A DNA stretch of 64,000 nt from Selaginella moellendorffii (lineage: Eukaryota; Streptophyta; Lycopodiopsida; Selaginellales; Selaginellaceae), in the NCBI RefSeq assembly GCF_000143415.4, contig NW_003314268.1:2105739-2169738 (forward strand). Direction: 5' to 3'. The first letter of the stretch is position 1, and each line of letters starts with the position of its first letter. Shown piece by piece: positions 24,460 through 35,985 of the stretch. A model generated the notes under the pieces. The model was not told the DNA's origin. It saw only the letters and a list, made by a program, of their open reading frames with translations, and ran no database searches. The translations under genes were made by a program, and so were the position numbers.

Positions 24460-25255
24460 TGGTGGAGATGAGGGGCATCCACATTGCTGAATGCTCTCAC
24501 GAGCAGTGTGTGGCTATCCATTCTTGGACCAGCTATGGAAGATTGACGATTGTTAAATTGAGCATCATGAGTGGTTGCTAATTTGAGCAATGTAAACAGA
24601 GCTTGCTTTGTGTGGCATCGGGGACTTTCAGTGAGAATGCTAAAGGCATTACTGGAAAGTGATGCAGAAAATCGAGGCAAATGGCCTGATTTTTGAGGCA
24701 TAGCAAGTGAGCCAAACAAGAGAGCTATTTGAACACCCCGTGTGTGCGGGTGAGAGGAAGCTTATTGTGGCTAATGTGGCTAGTGTTGAGCATGCTAGCA
24801 TTTCTTTTTTGGGGGAATGGCAAGTACTAAAGCAAATGCTACTCAGGTGTAAAGAATGAGGGGGAGAAAATCCCAAAGGTGTATTTATTGAGCAAATTGT
24901 CATAAGGCCAGGGTGGGCAGGCTGTAATGGCTTTGAAATCAGTAAGTTATGGTGGCTCAAAATTCTTTCAAGTTTATGTAAAAGATTGCAGAGAGTTGCT
25001 TTTGATTCTGGTGGCTAATTATCTTGGCGAGATAAAAATGAGTGTGAATGATGTATTGTAAGTGGATGTTGGCTTGGCTTGGAGCATGGAGGTTGAGGTT
25101 TGATCTGTAAATATGATAATGTAAGAAGAGAAAATGGGTCTTTACATCTAGGAAAGCATGCATAATATTTGTTTCCTGGTAGAGCATAGTACAGATTTGA
25201 TATTCTGGTTTGTGTGAGGACACACAAATTTTAACGGGGGAAAGACCGCTACATA

Positions 25256-25502
25256 TGTAACGGGCTAAGGTGACGCTGGTGATAACGGTGTCCAGTTTGG
25301 TGAAGCCCTAACCGAGTGCTGACGTGGCAAGTGGGCGAGCGAGGGTTCTTGGTTCGAGAGGGAGGATGGAAGGAGAGGAGTGTGGGTGCTGGATGTGAGC
25401 ACACGGGGTGTTCTGTTGTGTGTTCTAGTGGTTCAGAGGTGGATCTCTCTTGGTTTCTCTGGTTTCTTTGCTAGTGTCCATGAATGGAGGCGGTCCCTGT
25501 TT
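25256..25502 (+). repeat. Second 247-bp direct repeat (LTR-like)
   Basis: Identical copy of 24213-24459. In the PPR frame it is open, so the 3' half of PPR-B has an open reading frame that extends upstream into this repeat. Confidence 0.9.
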
Positions 25503-26633
25503 GACCGCTACAACGTCGTAGCCTGGAACGCGATCGTCCAGGCGGTTGCCCAGTTTGGAGATTTTGACGAGGCCAAGAAACTCTTTGACCGTACGCCATG
25601 CTGGAGCATTGTCTCCTGGAACGCGATGATCACCGCGTACGGACAGAGGGGTTACGTCGACGAAGCCCAAGAAATGCTCCACAGAATGTCCCAGTGGAAT
25701 GTGGTGTCTCTCACGGCACTGGTAGCGGCTTACGGCCAAAACGGGCACCTAGATCTCGCCAAAGAACTCTTCCACTGGATGCCCGAGAGGAACATCATCA
25801 CCTGGAACTCGATGCTAGCTTTCCACCCGGGAGATGGAAGCCATCGTCTGGAAGAAGTGTTTTCGCTCATGCCCTCCTGGGACCTGGCATCGTATAACTC
25901 TCTCGTCCAGGCACACGCGGAGCGAGGTAGCTTGGCGCGAGCTCGAGAGATCTTCGACACAATGTCCAAGCGCGATTGGATCTCCTGGCTCATCATAATC
26001 ACGGCTTTCTCTAGAGCAGGAAAGGTTGACGAGGCTCGGAAACTCTTCGACGCTTCACCGGAGCCGCGGAACGCTGCCCTGTGGAGCTGTATGATAAGCT
26101 GCTACACCGACAACGGCCGCTTGGATGGAGCCAAGTTGATGTTTGACACCATGCCCGTCCCGAGCCTGATTTCCTGGACCACCATGCTCTCGGCTTATGC
26201 CACCGGAGGACGAGCTCGGGAAGCACTGCAGCTGTTTAGCTCGATGATTCTTCATGGCCTGGAGTGTAAGGAGGTGAGCTTCGTCACCGTCTTGAATGCC
26301 TGCAGCCATATGGGATGGGTCGAAACTGGCCGAGAATACTTCCTCTCCATGGTCTCCGACCATGGAATTCATCCTGTTCCTGACCACTACACTTGTCTTG
26401 TTGACGCCTTTGGCCGCGCAGGGCAGTTGAATAGAGCTCGGGATCTTCTTCTCAGTGTACCTTTCATGCCGGACTGTGCTGCATGGGGAGCTTTGCTGGG
26501 TGCTTCTATAGTTTATGACGATGTTCAAGTTGGCGAGTTAGCAGCGGAGCAACTAGTGGAGCTTGAGCCTGACCAAGCCACCACTTACGTGAAACTGGCT
26601 AATGTTTACGCGGCTGGTGCTCGGTTGACGTAG

Positions 26634-27041
26634 TTAATAATAAATGGTGCTAGAAAATTGTTCTTTAGATGTAGGAGTAAGCACAATCTTAAAAGGAGCG
26701 ATACTTCTAGCGATCAATCCGTCAGTCGTCGAAATCGCCATGGTCGTGGTACCCACGGGGCGTACGTGAAGATTCCAGAAATGTGAAGATTACATACCAC
26801 CCATTTTTCACCGCAAAATTTGAGACACCACTACAGATTCGCTCCTTGACACGATCATGCCACCTGGACGTCCCAGCAGCTGCCAGTTAAGCCTGAAGTC
26901 CTTATAAATTCACCACCATTGCTCAGCACAGCTTCAAACATAGCAAGCTAGAACAGCAAGAGCTCCCCAATAAGCTCTAGATTCTTCCAGGCTCATCCCA
27001 ATTCACTCTTGAGCAATTATCTGATTTCTGTAGAATTCATA
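26634..27041. other. Intergenic: ELIP upstream region
   Basis: Contains the PPR-B 3' flank and the ELIP promoter. A TATAAA lies at 26903-26908, about 134 bp before the ELIP ATG, and is the likely core promoter. Confidence 0.5.
26903..26908 (+). promoter_or_regulatory. TATA box of ELIP
   Basis: TATAAA in the context CTTATAAATTC, about 134 bp upstream of the ATG, with an AT-rich leader typical of light- or stress-induced plant genes. Confidence 0.5.
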
Positions 27042-27817
27042 ATGGCTAGCACTGTTGCAGCGAGAGGCATCCCTTTGCCTACGGCACTGTCTTCGCTCAC
27101 CCCTTCTTCTGATTCCAGGCTCCGAGGAAGTCACAATGCCTCGACATCGAATTCCAGCCGGCTCTCACGCTGCATTGTAGTCCGAGCATCACAGCAGCAG
27201 CAGAATGTTGGCGACTTGCTGGAAAAGACCAAGAAGAAGATCACCCGAGAAAGTGTGGAGAAGCATCAGGAAGGGACCAAGTCGGAGAGCCCAGAAAACA
27301 TCCCACTCTCGATTCCCCAATCCCAGGCTCAGAGTCCCGACTGGAGCTACCCGCGACCCGAGGTAGAGCGCAGGCCCGAAACTGGTGCCAGAGACTTCGG
27401 AAGCTTGATGGCATTTGATGGCCCTGGACCGGAGACGATCAATGGCCGACTGGTAAGTATCTATAATGCTCAGCTTCCTAGAATTTGGATTTCTTAATCC
27501 AACTTGAACACCTTGAACAGGCAATGCTAGGTCTCGTCTGGGCATTCGTCGCTGAGAAGTTGACGGGGGAGACAGTCGCACAGCTGCTGTACGCACCCGG
27601 GAACAACGGACTGTTCTACTACTTTGCAATGGTGCAGCTCTTCATGTACGCGTCATTGGTGACCATGTTCAACGGCGAGAGTCCGGACAGCAGAGCGATT
27701 GGACCTTTCACAGCCAAAGCCGAGCGGTGGAATGGCCGGCTCGCCATGATGGGCTTCCTAAGCCTGGTTGTCAACGAGGCCTTTATCAACACCCCGGTCT
27801 TCAACCTCCACATGTAA
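27042..27817 (+). CDS. ELIP: Early light-induced protein (ELIP)
   Basis: Exons 27042-27452 and 27521-27817; 235 aa. A Ser-rich plastid transit peptide (first ~50 residues, ending near VVRAS) and a charged stromal linker precede an LHC-like domain of three spans. The two chlorophyll-binding helices carry the motif pair ETINGRLAMLGLVWAFVAE and ERWNGRLAMMGFLSLVVNE; the middle helix is FYYFAMVQLFMYASLV. ELIPs bind free chlorophyll and carotenoids in thylakoids under high light or desiccation. The intron splits the first motif after NGRL. The protein is of normal length. A degenerate second copy of exon 2 lies about 0.9 kb downstream. Confidence 0.95.
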
Positions 27818-28666
27818 ATTCAGTGTGTACATAGCCTAGTACCTTGTTTGAAGAGACCAAATTGATTATCTTTTTTATCCTTCCATGCTTTCAAAACAGT
27901 CGAAAGTGCGTAAAGTTTCCTTCCTTAGAAATGGATGCTGGCTTGTGAGAACTTCGGGTCCCTCGCGGATATTGTCAGAACCGGTTAATCCCTACCTACC
28001 TCATTTCTTATCTTCTACCAAAATGCGCCCCGATCCTACAAAGAAATGTTGATCTTTGCTTTCCAAGGCATATGCCTTTGCCTGAATTCGTTGTCCACGA
28101 TCGTCGTTCCAGAGCGAAAAAGCGGTAGGTAGCCCACGGGCAGAAACTTATCTGAAGTGTTTGATTCGCAAGGGAGCTCGCGTTGCCGGCTCCCAGAAGG
28201 GGCCATCTTCTCCTTGTTGTCTCTGCGTAGGACGGCACATCCTGTTTGTGCCGCTTACTCAGCGGCTCGATCAGCCATTGCTCTCGGAGATCATCGGGAT
28301 TGGGAAGAAGCGTTTTTCGGCCATCATGCTAGTTATCTGCTCTCTAGACTCGATCGACACTTCGCAGCGATCATCCAGAGCAGTGACTGAATCATTCACG
28401 GCACTCTGGTTCGTGCTTTACTGTTCATTCATGCGTACCCGATATCCGCCGAGGTCCGCTCTGTCTGGCTTCGTGTTTTGAGAGGGCTTGGCGACAGAGG
28501 TCACAGTCATGGCCCATCTGATAGCTTGCATTGCTGCGTCCATCTGTTGAATGGTGTGAGCAACAGATGTTGCCAGAAATCAACCAGTCAATGGTGACGG
28601 CCACAGCGCAGACAAGAGGAATTATATTTGTACCACTTAGGGCTTTCAATATATTGCCGGCAACAC
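27818..28666. other. Intergenic, no gene seen
   Basis: ELIP 3' flank and unannotated sequence with GC near that of the genes. Short frames have no recognisable content. Confidence 0.5.
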
Positions 28667-28678
28667 TTTGAATGCTAG

Positions 28679-28833
28679 TAACTTTGCAACGACGCAACGC
28701 ACCATGTTCATCGGCAAGAGTCCGGACAAGAGCGATTGGACCTATCACAGCCCAATCTGAGCGGTGGCATGCCCTGGTCGCCATGATGGATGGGCTTCCT
28801 AAGCCTGGTTGTCACCGAGGCATTTATCAATGG
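28679..28833 (+). pseudogene. Decayed ELIP exon 2 fragment
   Basis: The sequence tracks ELIP exon 2 around 27660-27790: ACCATGTTCA, GAGTCCGGACA, GCGATTGGACC, GAGCGGTGG and GGCTTCCTAAGCCTGGTTGTCA are shared in order. A 2-bp deletion near 28730 and a 4-bp insertion near 28790 break the frame. There is no exon 1 or transit peptide. It is the remnant of a tandem ELIP duplicate. Confidence 0.8.
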
Positions 28834-28839
28834 CTGTCA

Positions 28840-31228
28840 CTGTAAATCAAATTTAAAATAACCTGGTGACAACCAAATAGAACTTGGTGACAATCAAGGA
28901 CAATCAAGGTCAATAGAAGACAATTAAGAATTCAACTGAAAGATAAGCAAACAAATAAAGACACACTAGTTCATCTAGTGGCTTGCAATTGGCTAGAAAA
29001 AATCAGATTTCTTGGTTGTAAAATATTCATTGGTATCTCCCAATATAATGGTATTAAAAACAAAAAAAGCCCATAAAAGGGTCAGGAAATTGAATAGGGT
29101 CTATTGTAGTAAGTGTTGGCAAAATTAACTTTTACTTTGAAATAAAAAATACCCTAAAGATGGAGGTAGTGATTTTATGTTGTTTAGTGCAATGATTAAA
29201 TGATAAAAGCAAAATACTAATAACCAAAAATGGGCTAAAAAAATATTTGAGTGTGGCTGTAGGGGGCTTGCATGATCCACAACGAGAGGAGGTGGAACAG
29301 AAAGCCATCTGGCTATTCGTTCTTTAGCCTGTGTGGATATCTAGTATGGAATTTCCTGTTTAGCTTTGCTTGCAATGCTTACCACTAGAATGGAGAAAAA
29401 CTTATGGAGGAAAGCTTGGATTGATTACCATTACTAATTGCTATTGAAGAGAAAAGGTCTTGCATCATGATATACACAAGGAAAAAAACTGAGAGAACAC
29501 AAATCACTAGAAAGTCAATAGTGAAACTTATGAGTTGGAAATGATTGGAGCTTATATATCTTTAATTGGATGCCAAGCAGCAGTTCATTGTCACAAAGCA
29601 CAATATAGAAAAACTAAGCTCCAAATCTTGATCCCACACCTGTTTGGAAGGGGTAATTTTTTTGCTTTTTTCCCTTCGGTTTTGCATCTAGTTTAACTGT
29701 AGAAATTCCAAGCACAACAATCTGGAAAATTTGAAGGGATCAGAGTAGGTGAAGTATGGATTCACTTGAATGTTCTTGGCTGGAATATTTTTCAGTCTCT
29801 ATTATAAATAAAATATATATTTATATATTTACATGAAGTTATTTTTATAAAACTTTAACTATAGAATATAAATTTTTGAATTTGATTGTTTATAAGATAT
29901 ATAAACTGTTATAGTAAGTATATGACCAAGAGTATAGTATATATAGTTATTATAATAACTATATGCTCGATAAAAGATGTTAAAGGTATAATGAGCCTTC
30001 AATGTTGGCTTTATATAAAAAATAACATGGTAATTCATGATAGGATTATTTCAGAAATTATATATTTATCCAATAAAGACATTAAACTTCATCTATGAGT
30101 GGTAGAGTTGTAATACCTAAACTCTTGACTCCCAAAATGGAGCTAAGGATAAGCCATATTGGTGTGGCTGAAGTAAAAATGTAATAGTGTAACATATTAC
30201 TTTGACATAAAAAGTTAATAGGGGGAGAGGAACTCCCAAAAAAAATTTTGAAGAATAAATATGAAATAATTGATAAACAAGTCTTTAAAAAGGGACAAAA
30301 GAAAAATTAATATATGGTAAGTGTTGTGAAATATTGAAGACTAAAGTGAATCTGAGATCAAGTCTGAAATTAAGTTTAAGGGGTAAAAGCCCAAAACAAC
30401 CATTTCCTAAACCCTAAATGGTTTAATAAATCCTTATGGGATAATAGGGGAAGGATTCTAAAGGAACTGACTAAAGAAATCATTTACTTCAATCCACCAT
30501 TTTTAACATTGTTTAGATTACTTAATTAGTTGAATCCATAAGACACTATCATTTTAATGTCATTAAAAGCTTTGAACTAGCATTTTTGCATTAGAAATTA
30601 CACATCCAAGTTTTGTGTAACTTATAAAATGGTTAGATATACTATTCAAATAGGAGACAAAATTTATTTTACATCACTTTAAACTTCCTCCCACAGCTAT
30701 TAGTGATTTTAGCATCTCAACCTGGTGTTGTAAGAGCCCTAGCCAATAGTTGTGAAGGCTTAAATTAAAAATAGCATAGAAATAAGAATTATCATCTTGT
30801 TTTGCTTTAAAAGATTGAAAATTGAGAGAGATAAATAAACTCTTTAAACAATAGTTTCAATGCAAGCAATAGTTCTAAATTGATATATTGAAATGTGAAA
30901 CTTATGAAATGAAACTTTCTCACACTACTACCATCCATTGCAATGTGTGCTTCTAAAGTTTAGAGTAAATAATGGCTTCCTTGTAATAAAGTAGTGTTAA
31001 GAAATGAATGAAAGAGAAAGAAAATAGAGTAATGCCCATGCATACTTCTATTGGAGATGCAACTTAGATGATCTTTATAATTTCTGATATGACTATAATC
31101 TGAATGAGAGAAGTTACTTCCTCTTATTTGTGACTAAGCTCATCCTATGAAACCTTTTATTCCTGATTAAGCTCATGAAACAAAAACATCATGGCTCTAG
31201 AACTTGTGTTCTAAGAGCACTATACACT
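28840..31228. other. AT-rich desert, no gene seen
   Basis: Strongly AT-rich sequence with frequent stops, including long AT-only stretches around 29800-30100. It borders the gypsy element and is probably old repeat DNA that I cannot classify. Confidence 0.5.
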
Positions 31229-31566
31229 TGTCAAGACCCCTAACAAGATCAAGATTGGAAAATGCAAAAGACAAAGAGAAAAGCTAGTGGAAACAAAAAA
31301 GAGGCCTTAGATTGGCGTTGATTTAGATTGTGGAGAAATGGAACAAGGCTAATCTATATATACTATAGGTTGATGAAGTTCCACCACTCTTGAATTGAGG
31401 ACGGCCTAAATATAGCTGAGGTCGAGGAGGTGCCACGTCATCATCAAGAATGTAATTCGAGACTCAGGAATTGTACGAGAAATCAAAGAGTCAGGAATAT
31501 GGTCTGCAGGTCAGGAATCTAGCAAGAGTTAGGAATGTGGCAAGAATTGGGGAATTCCTAACAACA
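31229..31566 (-). repeat. Gypsy LTR in inverted orientation
   Basis: Reverse complement of most of the LTR at 33261-33649. In reverse it begins TGTTGTTAGGAATT and ends GGTCTTGACA. It lacks about 50 bp present in the other copy and differs by scattered substitutions. Confidence 0.8.
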
Positions 31567-33260
31567 CTCACCCTTCTTCTGTCAAGAATCTTTAGTCTCA
31601 AGCTTGGTAATCCTACCTTCGATCAACAGGATCAAGTTATCCTCAGTTCTAATTGGCTTCACATTATGGCAATTTCCCTGGCCCCTCATGACTCCTCCTT
31701 GATGGATGCAATCAGAAACAATCTTCAATTTGACGACCTCGCTAGCGACATTTTCCCCCATCTTCAGGCTAGACACCTAGTGACTCTTAACTGCCGGCAA
31801 TTTGATGAGTTCGAGTTCTTAGATGGCTTGTTGTACTGTGGGGAGTAGCTTTACATTCCTAAAGGTGATGCTCGAAGGTTGGTCCTGATGGCATGCCACG
31901 ATAGCCCAACTGCTGGTCACTTTGGCATTGCGAAAACCTATGAGTTGGTTGTACGAGACTTTTGGTGGCCCCACATGGACGACTACATCAAAGTTTTTGT
32001 TACCTCCTGTGACACTTGCGCCCGGAATAAGGTACCTCGCCACCTTCCTTCAGGTTTGCTTCATTCCCTCCCGATCCCTTTAGGTCCTTGGGAATCCATT
32101 TTCATGGATTTCTTGAGTGATCTTCCGAGTTCTGGAGGCTTTAACAGCATTTTAGTTGTGATGGATCACTTCACAAAGATGGCGCACTTCCTACCGTGTA
32201 CCAAGGAGTTTTTGAGTGAGGACATGGCAAAACTGGTATTCAGGGAAATTTTCTGACTTCATGAGATTCCTGCAGATGTGGTTTTGAATTGGGGACCTTA
32301 GTCCATCTCTCATTTCTAGCAACGGTTCTTGCAGTTGCTTGGAGTGAAGGCCAACCTCTCTTTGGCATATCACCCTCAAACTGATGGACAGTTTAAGTGA
32401 ACAATTCAGACGTTGGAACAATTCATGGGGTGTTTCATCAACTATCATCAGAATGACTGGTTCAATATCTTTCCCCTTGCTAAGTTCTCTTATAACAACT
32501 CTATTCATTCCTCCCTTCAAGTTTCCCCCTTCTTTGCAAACTCTGGCCACAATCCTCAATTCAATCTCTCACTTCCTTCTCTATCTGAATCCTCTCGTTC
32601 AAATCCCCACTCTGAGGCATTTGTCTCCAACCTCCAGGAAATCCACAACTCCATCTCCTTCCACCTCCATCATGCTTAGGAATCTCACAAAACATTCGCC
32701 AATGTCTATCGTCAGGATTGTCCCCCTTACAATATCAGGGATAAAGTCTGGCTCCTTAGGCGAAATATCTCCACTACCAAGCCATGTCCCAAACTCGATT
32801 TCAAATGCCTCTGTCCTTTCTCTATCATTGCCATCATTAATCTTGTCACTTATCGCTTTGCACTTCCCTCCTCATATCAAATTCACCCCATTTTTCACTC
32901 CTCTCTCCTTGAGCTTTATATTCCTAGTCCCATTCCAAATCGGGTCATTCCTCCGCCTCCACCAGTGCAACTCGAGGATGGGTCTGAGTATGAGGTTTAG
33001 GACATCCTTGATTCGAAGATCTCAAGGTCTAAACTCTACTATTTGGTAGACTGGAAGGGTTATGGACTTGAGGAACGCACTTGGGAACCTGTGGACAACC
33101 TAATTCATTCTCTTGACCTTATTCAGGACTTCCACTGTCACTATCCTTTTCGTCCCAATCCTCATTCTTTTCATTCTCCCTCTTCTGTCCCTTGCCACCC
33201 ATCTCATCCTCCTCTTCGTTCTCATTCACGTCCTCGTTCCTCTCATTCTTAAGGAGGGGG
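31567..33260 (+). mobile_element. Dead Ty3/gypsy chromovirus pol fragment (integrase and chromodomain)
   Basis: The 5' end holds the stretch between RNase H and integrase. Integrase follows, with an HHCC zinc-binding region (HDSPTAGHFG, CDTCARNK) and the start of the catalytic core (FMDFLSDLP, VVMDHFTKMAHFLPC). The second catalytic motif is degenerate, and in-frame stops occur near 32256, 32300 and 32398. A chromodomain near the 3' end (YYLVDWKGYG, ERTWEPVDNL) places it with plant chromoviruses, which target heterochromatin. gag, protease and reverse transcriptase are missing. A polypurine tract, AAGGAGGGGG, ends the internal region at 33260. Confidence 0.88.
33251..33260 (+). other. Polypurine tract
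   Basis: AAGGAGGGGG directly before the TG that starts the 3' LTR, the plus-strand primer site of an LTR retrotransposon. Confidence 0.8.
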
Positions 33261-33649
33261 TGTTGTCAGGAATCCCCCAATTCTTGCCACATTCCTAACT
33301 CTCGCTAGATTCCTGACCTACAGACCATATTCCTGACTCTCGAGACACTTCCCTATTCCTAACTCTTGAGACACTTCTCTGTTCCTGACTCTTTGATTTC
33401 CCATACGATTTCTGAGTCTCGAACCACATTCTTGATGATGATGTGGCACCTCCTCAACCTTAGCTATATTTAGGCCGTCCTCGATCCAAGAGTGGTGGAG
33501 TTCATCAACCTATAGTATATATAGGTTAGCCTTGTTTCATTTCTCCATAATCTGAATCAACGCCAGTATAAGGCCTTTTCTTCGTTTCCACTAGTTTTTC
33601 TCTTTGTCTTCTGCATTTTCCAGTCTTGATCTTGTTGGGGGTCTTGACA
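33261..33649 (+). repeat. 3' LTR of the gypsy element
   Basis: Starts TGTTGTCAGG after the polypurine tract and ends GGTCTTGACA, so it has the usual TG...CA borders. It contains a short internal near-tandem repeat (CGAGACACTT / TGAGACACTT, near 33340-33373). Confidence 0.8.
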
Positions 33650-34740
33650 TCTTCATTGTATATTGGAAGAAATCTATGGCATTAGAAATTTTAGTAAATC
33701 CTCCCAAGGGTGTTTATAACCTATTTGATTTATGATTGGGGCTGTAGTGAACTACTAAGGATAGGAAAGATCATGATTTGACCATGTATAAGAAACAAAC
33801 TCAAAGTGTCATTATGTAAAGAATCCTGAAATCATGATTGAAACAATAAAGAATTTAAAAATCAAATTAAGACTAAATATATCTTGAAAGAACTCCAAAT
33901 GGTGGGTGACCTCCCAAGAAGTCCAAATCTATAAGATTACACCAAATTTGAGTTCAAGACCATTAGCTTAATGATAGTCTTAGGGCAAAATAAAAAAGGA
34001 GGCCACTGCTTCAAAACCATATTCGTGTTAAGGTTGAGGATTAATTGTAGCACACATGAATTTGGAGCCAAACTCTAAGCCCATTGCACTATGACACGAG
34101 GGTCCAATATAATCCCACGACCACCAGTTCCCCGTATCCAACACTTGCATGCAAAATGCTGTCAGGCGGTGTCTGGCATGATTTTGGCATACTAGTGGCC
34201 TAACGCGAGGAGAAGGGTACCCCACCAACTAGAGTAGCATGGAGCTTAGGCTTAGACCCAAGCCAGACGCAGAACAAGGAGCGACACATCCCAATATGAG
34301 CCAAACTAATGTTTCAGGTGGTTGGATATGCATTCCAACCACTATCCCTACTATATATTTGGAACCCTAAAAACTTCTTGATTTTCTAAATTGGGAGGAA
34401 AACATCCACACAAGATCTCCCTAGAAGGTTTCAAATCTAATCTAGTCCCTAAATCTAAAACTACACTACAAGAAGAGTGCACTTACCTACTTGTGCCAAT
34501 CCAAGTCGAGACCATGAACACGAGTATGAAGGTGCTAGTCCCACACCTTTGATCCCTTTGAAGGCGGTGGGTAAGTAAGACATTGCCATGAAGAGCCAAA
34601 GAAATAGAAAGAATAACGATGTATTGCAATGTATTTTGTATTAGGGATAAGTTTAAAAACATTCTAAGTCCTACTTTTATAGTCACTGCTGCTCATGTCA
34701 AGGTTAGGAATATAGTCCTAACCTTGAACCTCTCAAGTTT
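33650..34740. other. Repeat-rich AT sequence, no gene seen
   Basis: No coding frame with recognisable content. Likely degraded transposon sequence between the gypsy LTR and the inverted repeat. Confidence 0.45.
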
Positions 34741-35985
34741 GCAGTCTTGAGTCTGCAACACAGGACTACAAACTTGAGTTTGAAACGATTGTGATAACCA
34801 CAACGGCTAAAGACAACGAGAAGGGTTTGGACAAGGCAAGTCAGGAGCTCCCACCAATCAAAGAAGCTAAGGAGATGGAAAACCATGGAATGCAGGATGG
34901 AGTAGAGTGACACCTCCACAATCATCCTCCATGCTGCTACACTCCAGAGAAACGAGGATGGGAGGAGCTCGAGCATGGCAACCACACCAACCAGAAGCTC
35001 CCACACAAATTCCTGCAGCAGTACCACAACTCTAAGCTAGTGGTGTACACTCGTGAAGGCATTGAGAGCTTCTACGAGAAGACATTCATCAAGTCGATGG
35101 AGCAATGCCTTTCCAAACTTGAGGACGGTTTCAAGCAGCTGAACGCCGTGATTAAGAGTATTCGCAGCCATGGAATTCCAACTCCAAAATCCTATAAGGA
35201 ATCCTTCAACCTTGTGCAGCAGTTTCAGTTTTCTAACCTTGAACCTCTCAAGTTTGTTTTCCTAAGCTTGAATTCTGAGCTTGCCTTTTTCCTCTTTCTC
35301 CACTCTCCCATGACTGTCTCGTGTTGTGTCCTGCAGTCACTGCTCCATCGCTGCATCCTAGGTAGCCATTCCCTCATGTGGTTCCTCCTCCTCTTCTTCC
35401 TCTTCGTAAGTCTAGGCTGCTTCTTTGAGCACGCAGATTCTTTCTTTTGCCACGAGAAGCTCCTTGTTGAGCCTTGCATTTTCCTGCTGAAATTGCTGCA
35501 CAAAGTTGAAGGATTCCTTATAGGATTTTGGAGTCAGAATTCCATGGTTGCGAATGCTCTTGATCACGGCATTCAGCTGCTTGAAACCGTCCTCAAGTTT
35601 GGAAAGGTATTACTCCATCGGCTTGATGAACGTCTTCTCGTAGAAGCTCTCGATGCCTTCACAAGTGTATACCACTAGCTTGGAGTCATGGTACTGCTGC
35701 AAGAATTTGTGTGGGAGTTTTTGGTTGCTATGGTTGCTGTGCTTGAGCTCCTCTTGTCCTTGTTTCTCTGGAGTGTAGCAGTGTGGAGGATGATTGTGGA
35801 GATGTCACTCTACTCCATCCTGCATTCCACGGTTTTCCATCTCCCCAGCTTCTTTGATTGGTGGGAGCTCTTGACTTGCCTTGTCCAAACCCTTCTCATT
35901 GTCTTTGGCTGTTGCGGTTATCACAACTGTTTCGGGCTCAAGGTTGCAGTCCTGTGTCGTAGACTCAAGACTGCAAACTAGAGTC
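34741..35985. repeat. Large imperfect inverted repeat, ~490-bp arms and ~260-bp loop
   Basis: The arm 34741-35229 matches the reverse complement of 35492-35985 over almost its whole length with scattered substitutions (for example GGTTTGGACAAGGCAAGTCA and GCAGGATGGAGTAGAGTGAC occur in both). The spacer is 35230-35491. The arms contain fragments of one former protein-coding frame, now broken by stops. RNA read through it would fold into a long hairpin. Confidence 0.85.

Larger units (their letters stand above)
24213..25509 (+). mobile_element. Recent non-autonomous insertion with 247-bp direct terminal-type repeats
   Basis: Two 247-bp direct repeats, 24213-24459 and 25256-25502, compare as identical base by base and enclose about 800 bp of non-coding sequence. 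The insertion is flanked by ACAACGT at 24206-24212 and 25510-25516, which behaves as a target-site duplication. A purine-rich stretch (AACGGGGGAAAG) precedes the second repeat, and TTGG follows the first, as for a primer-binding site, so a TRIM-type LTR element is the first reading. Against it, the repeats do not end in CA, and GACCGCTACA occurs both before and after the second repeat. No protein is encoded, so it was mobilised in trans. Confidence 0.75.
23383..26633 (+). pseudogene. PLS-class PPR gene (PPR-B) split by a 1.3-kb insertion
   Basis: The 5' part (23383-24212) encodes a PPR N-terminus (LANLLVQMYGKCGSVEDALAV) and seven or more 31-residue repeats, up to LPQHNV. The frame then enters the inserted element and stops at TAA 24223-24225. 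The 3' part resumes after the element at about 25517 with VAWNAIVQAVAQFGDFDEA and runs to 26633 through further repeats to an E-like end (SFVTVLNACSHMGWVETGREY, LEPDQATTYVKLANVYAAG). Removing the element plus one copy of its 7-bp flanking duplication restores one frame of 649 codons including the stop. The gene is therefore a recently broken single-exon PPR gene unless the element is spliced out. Neither half shows other damage. Confidence 0.88.
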
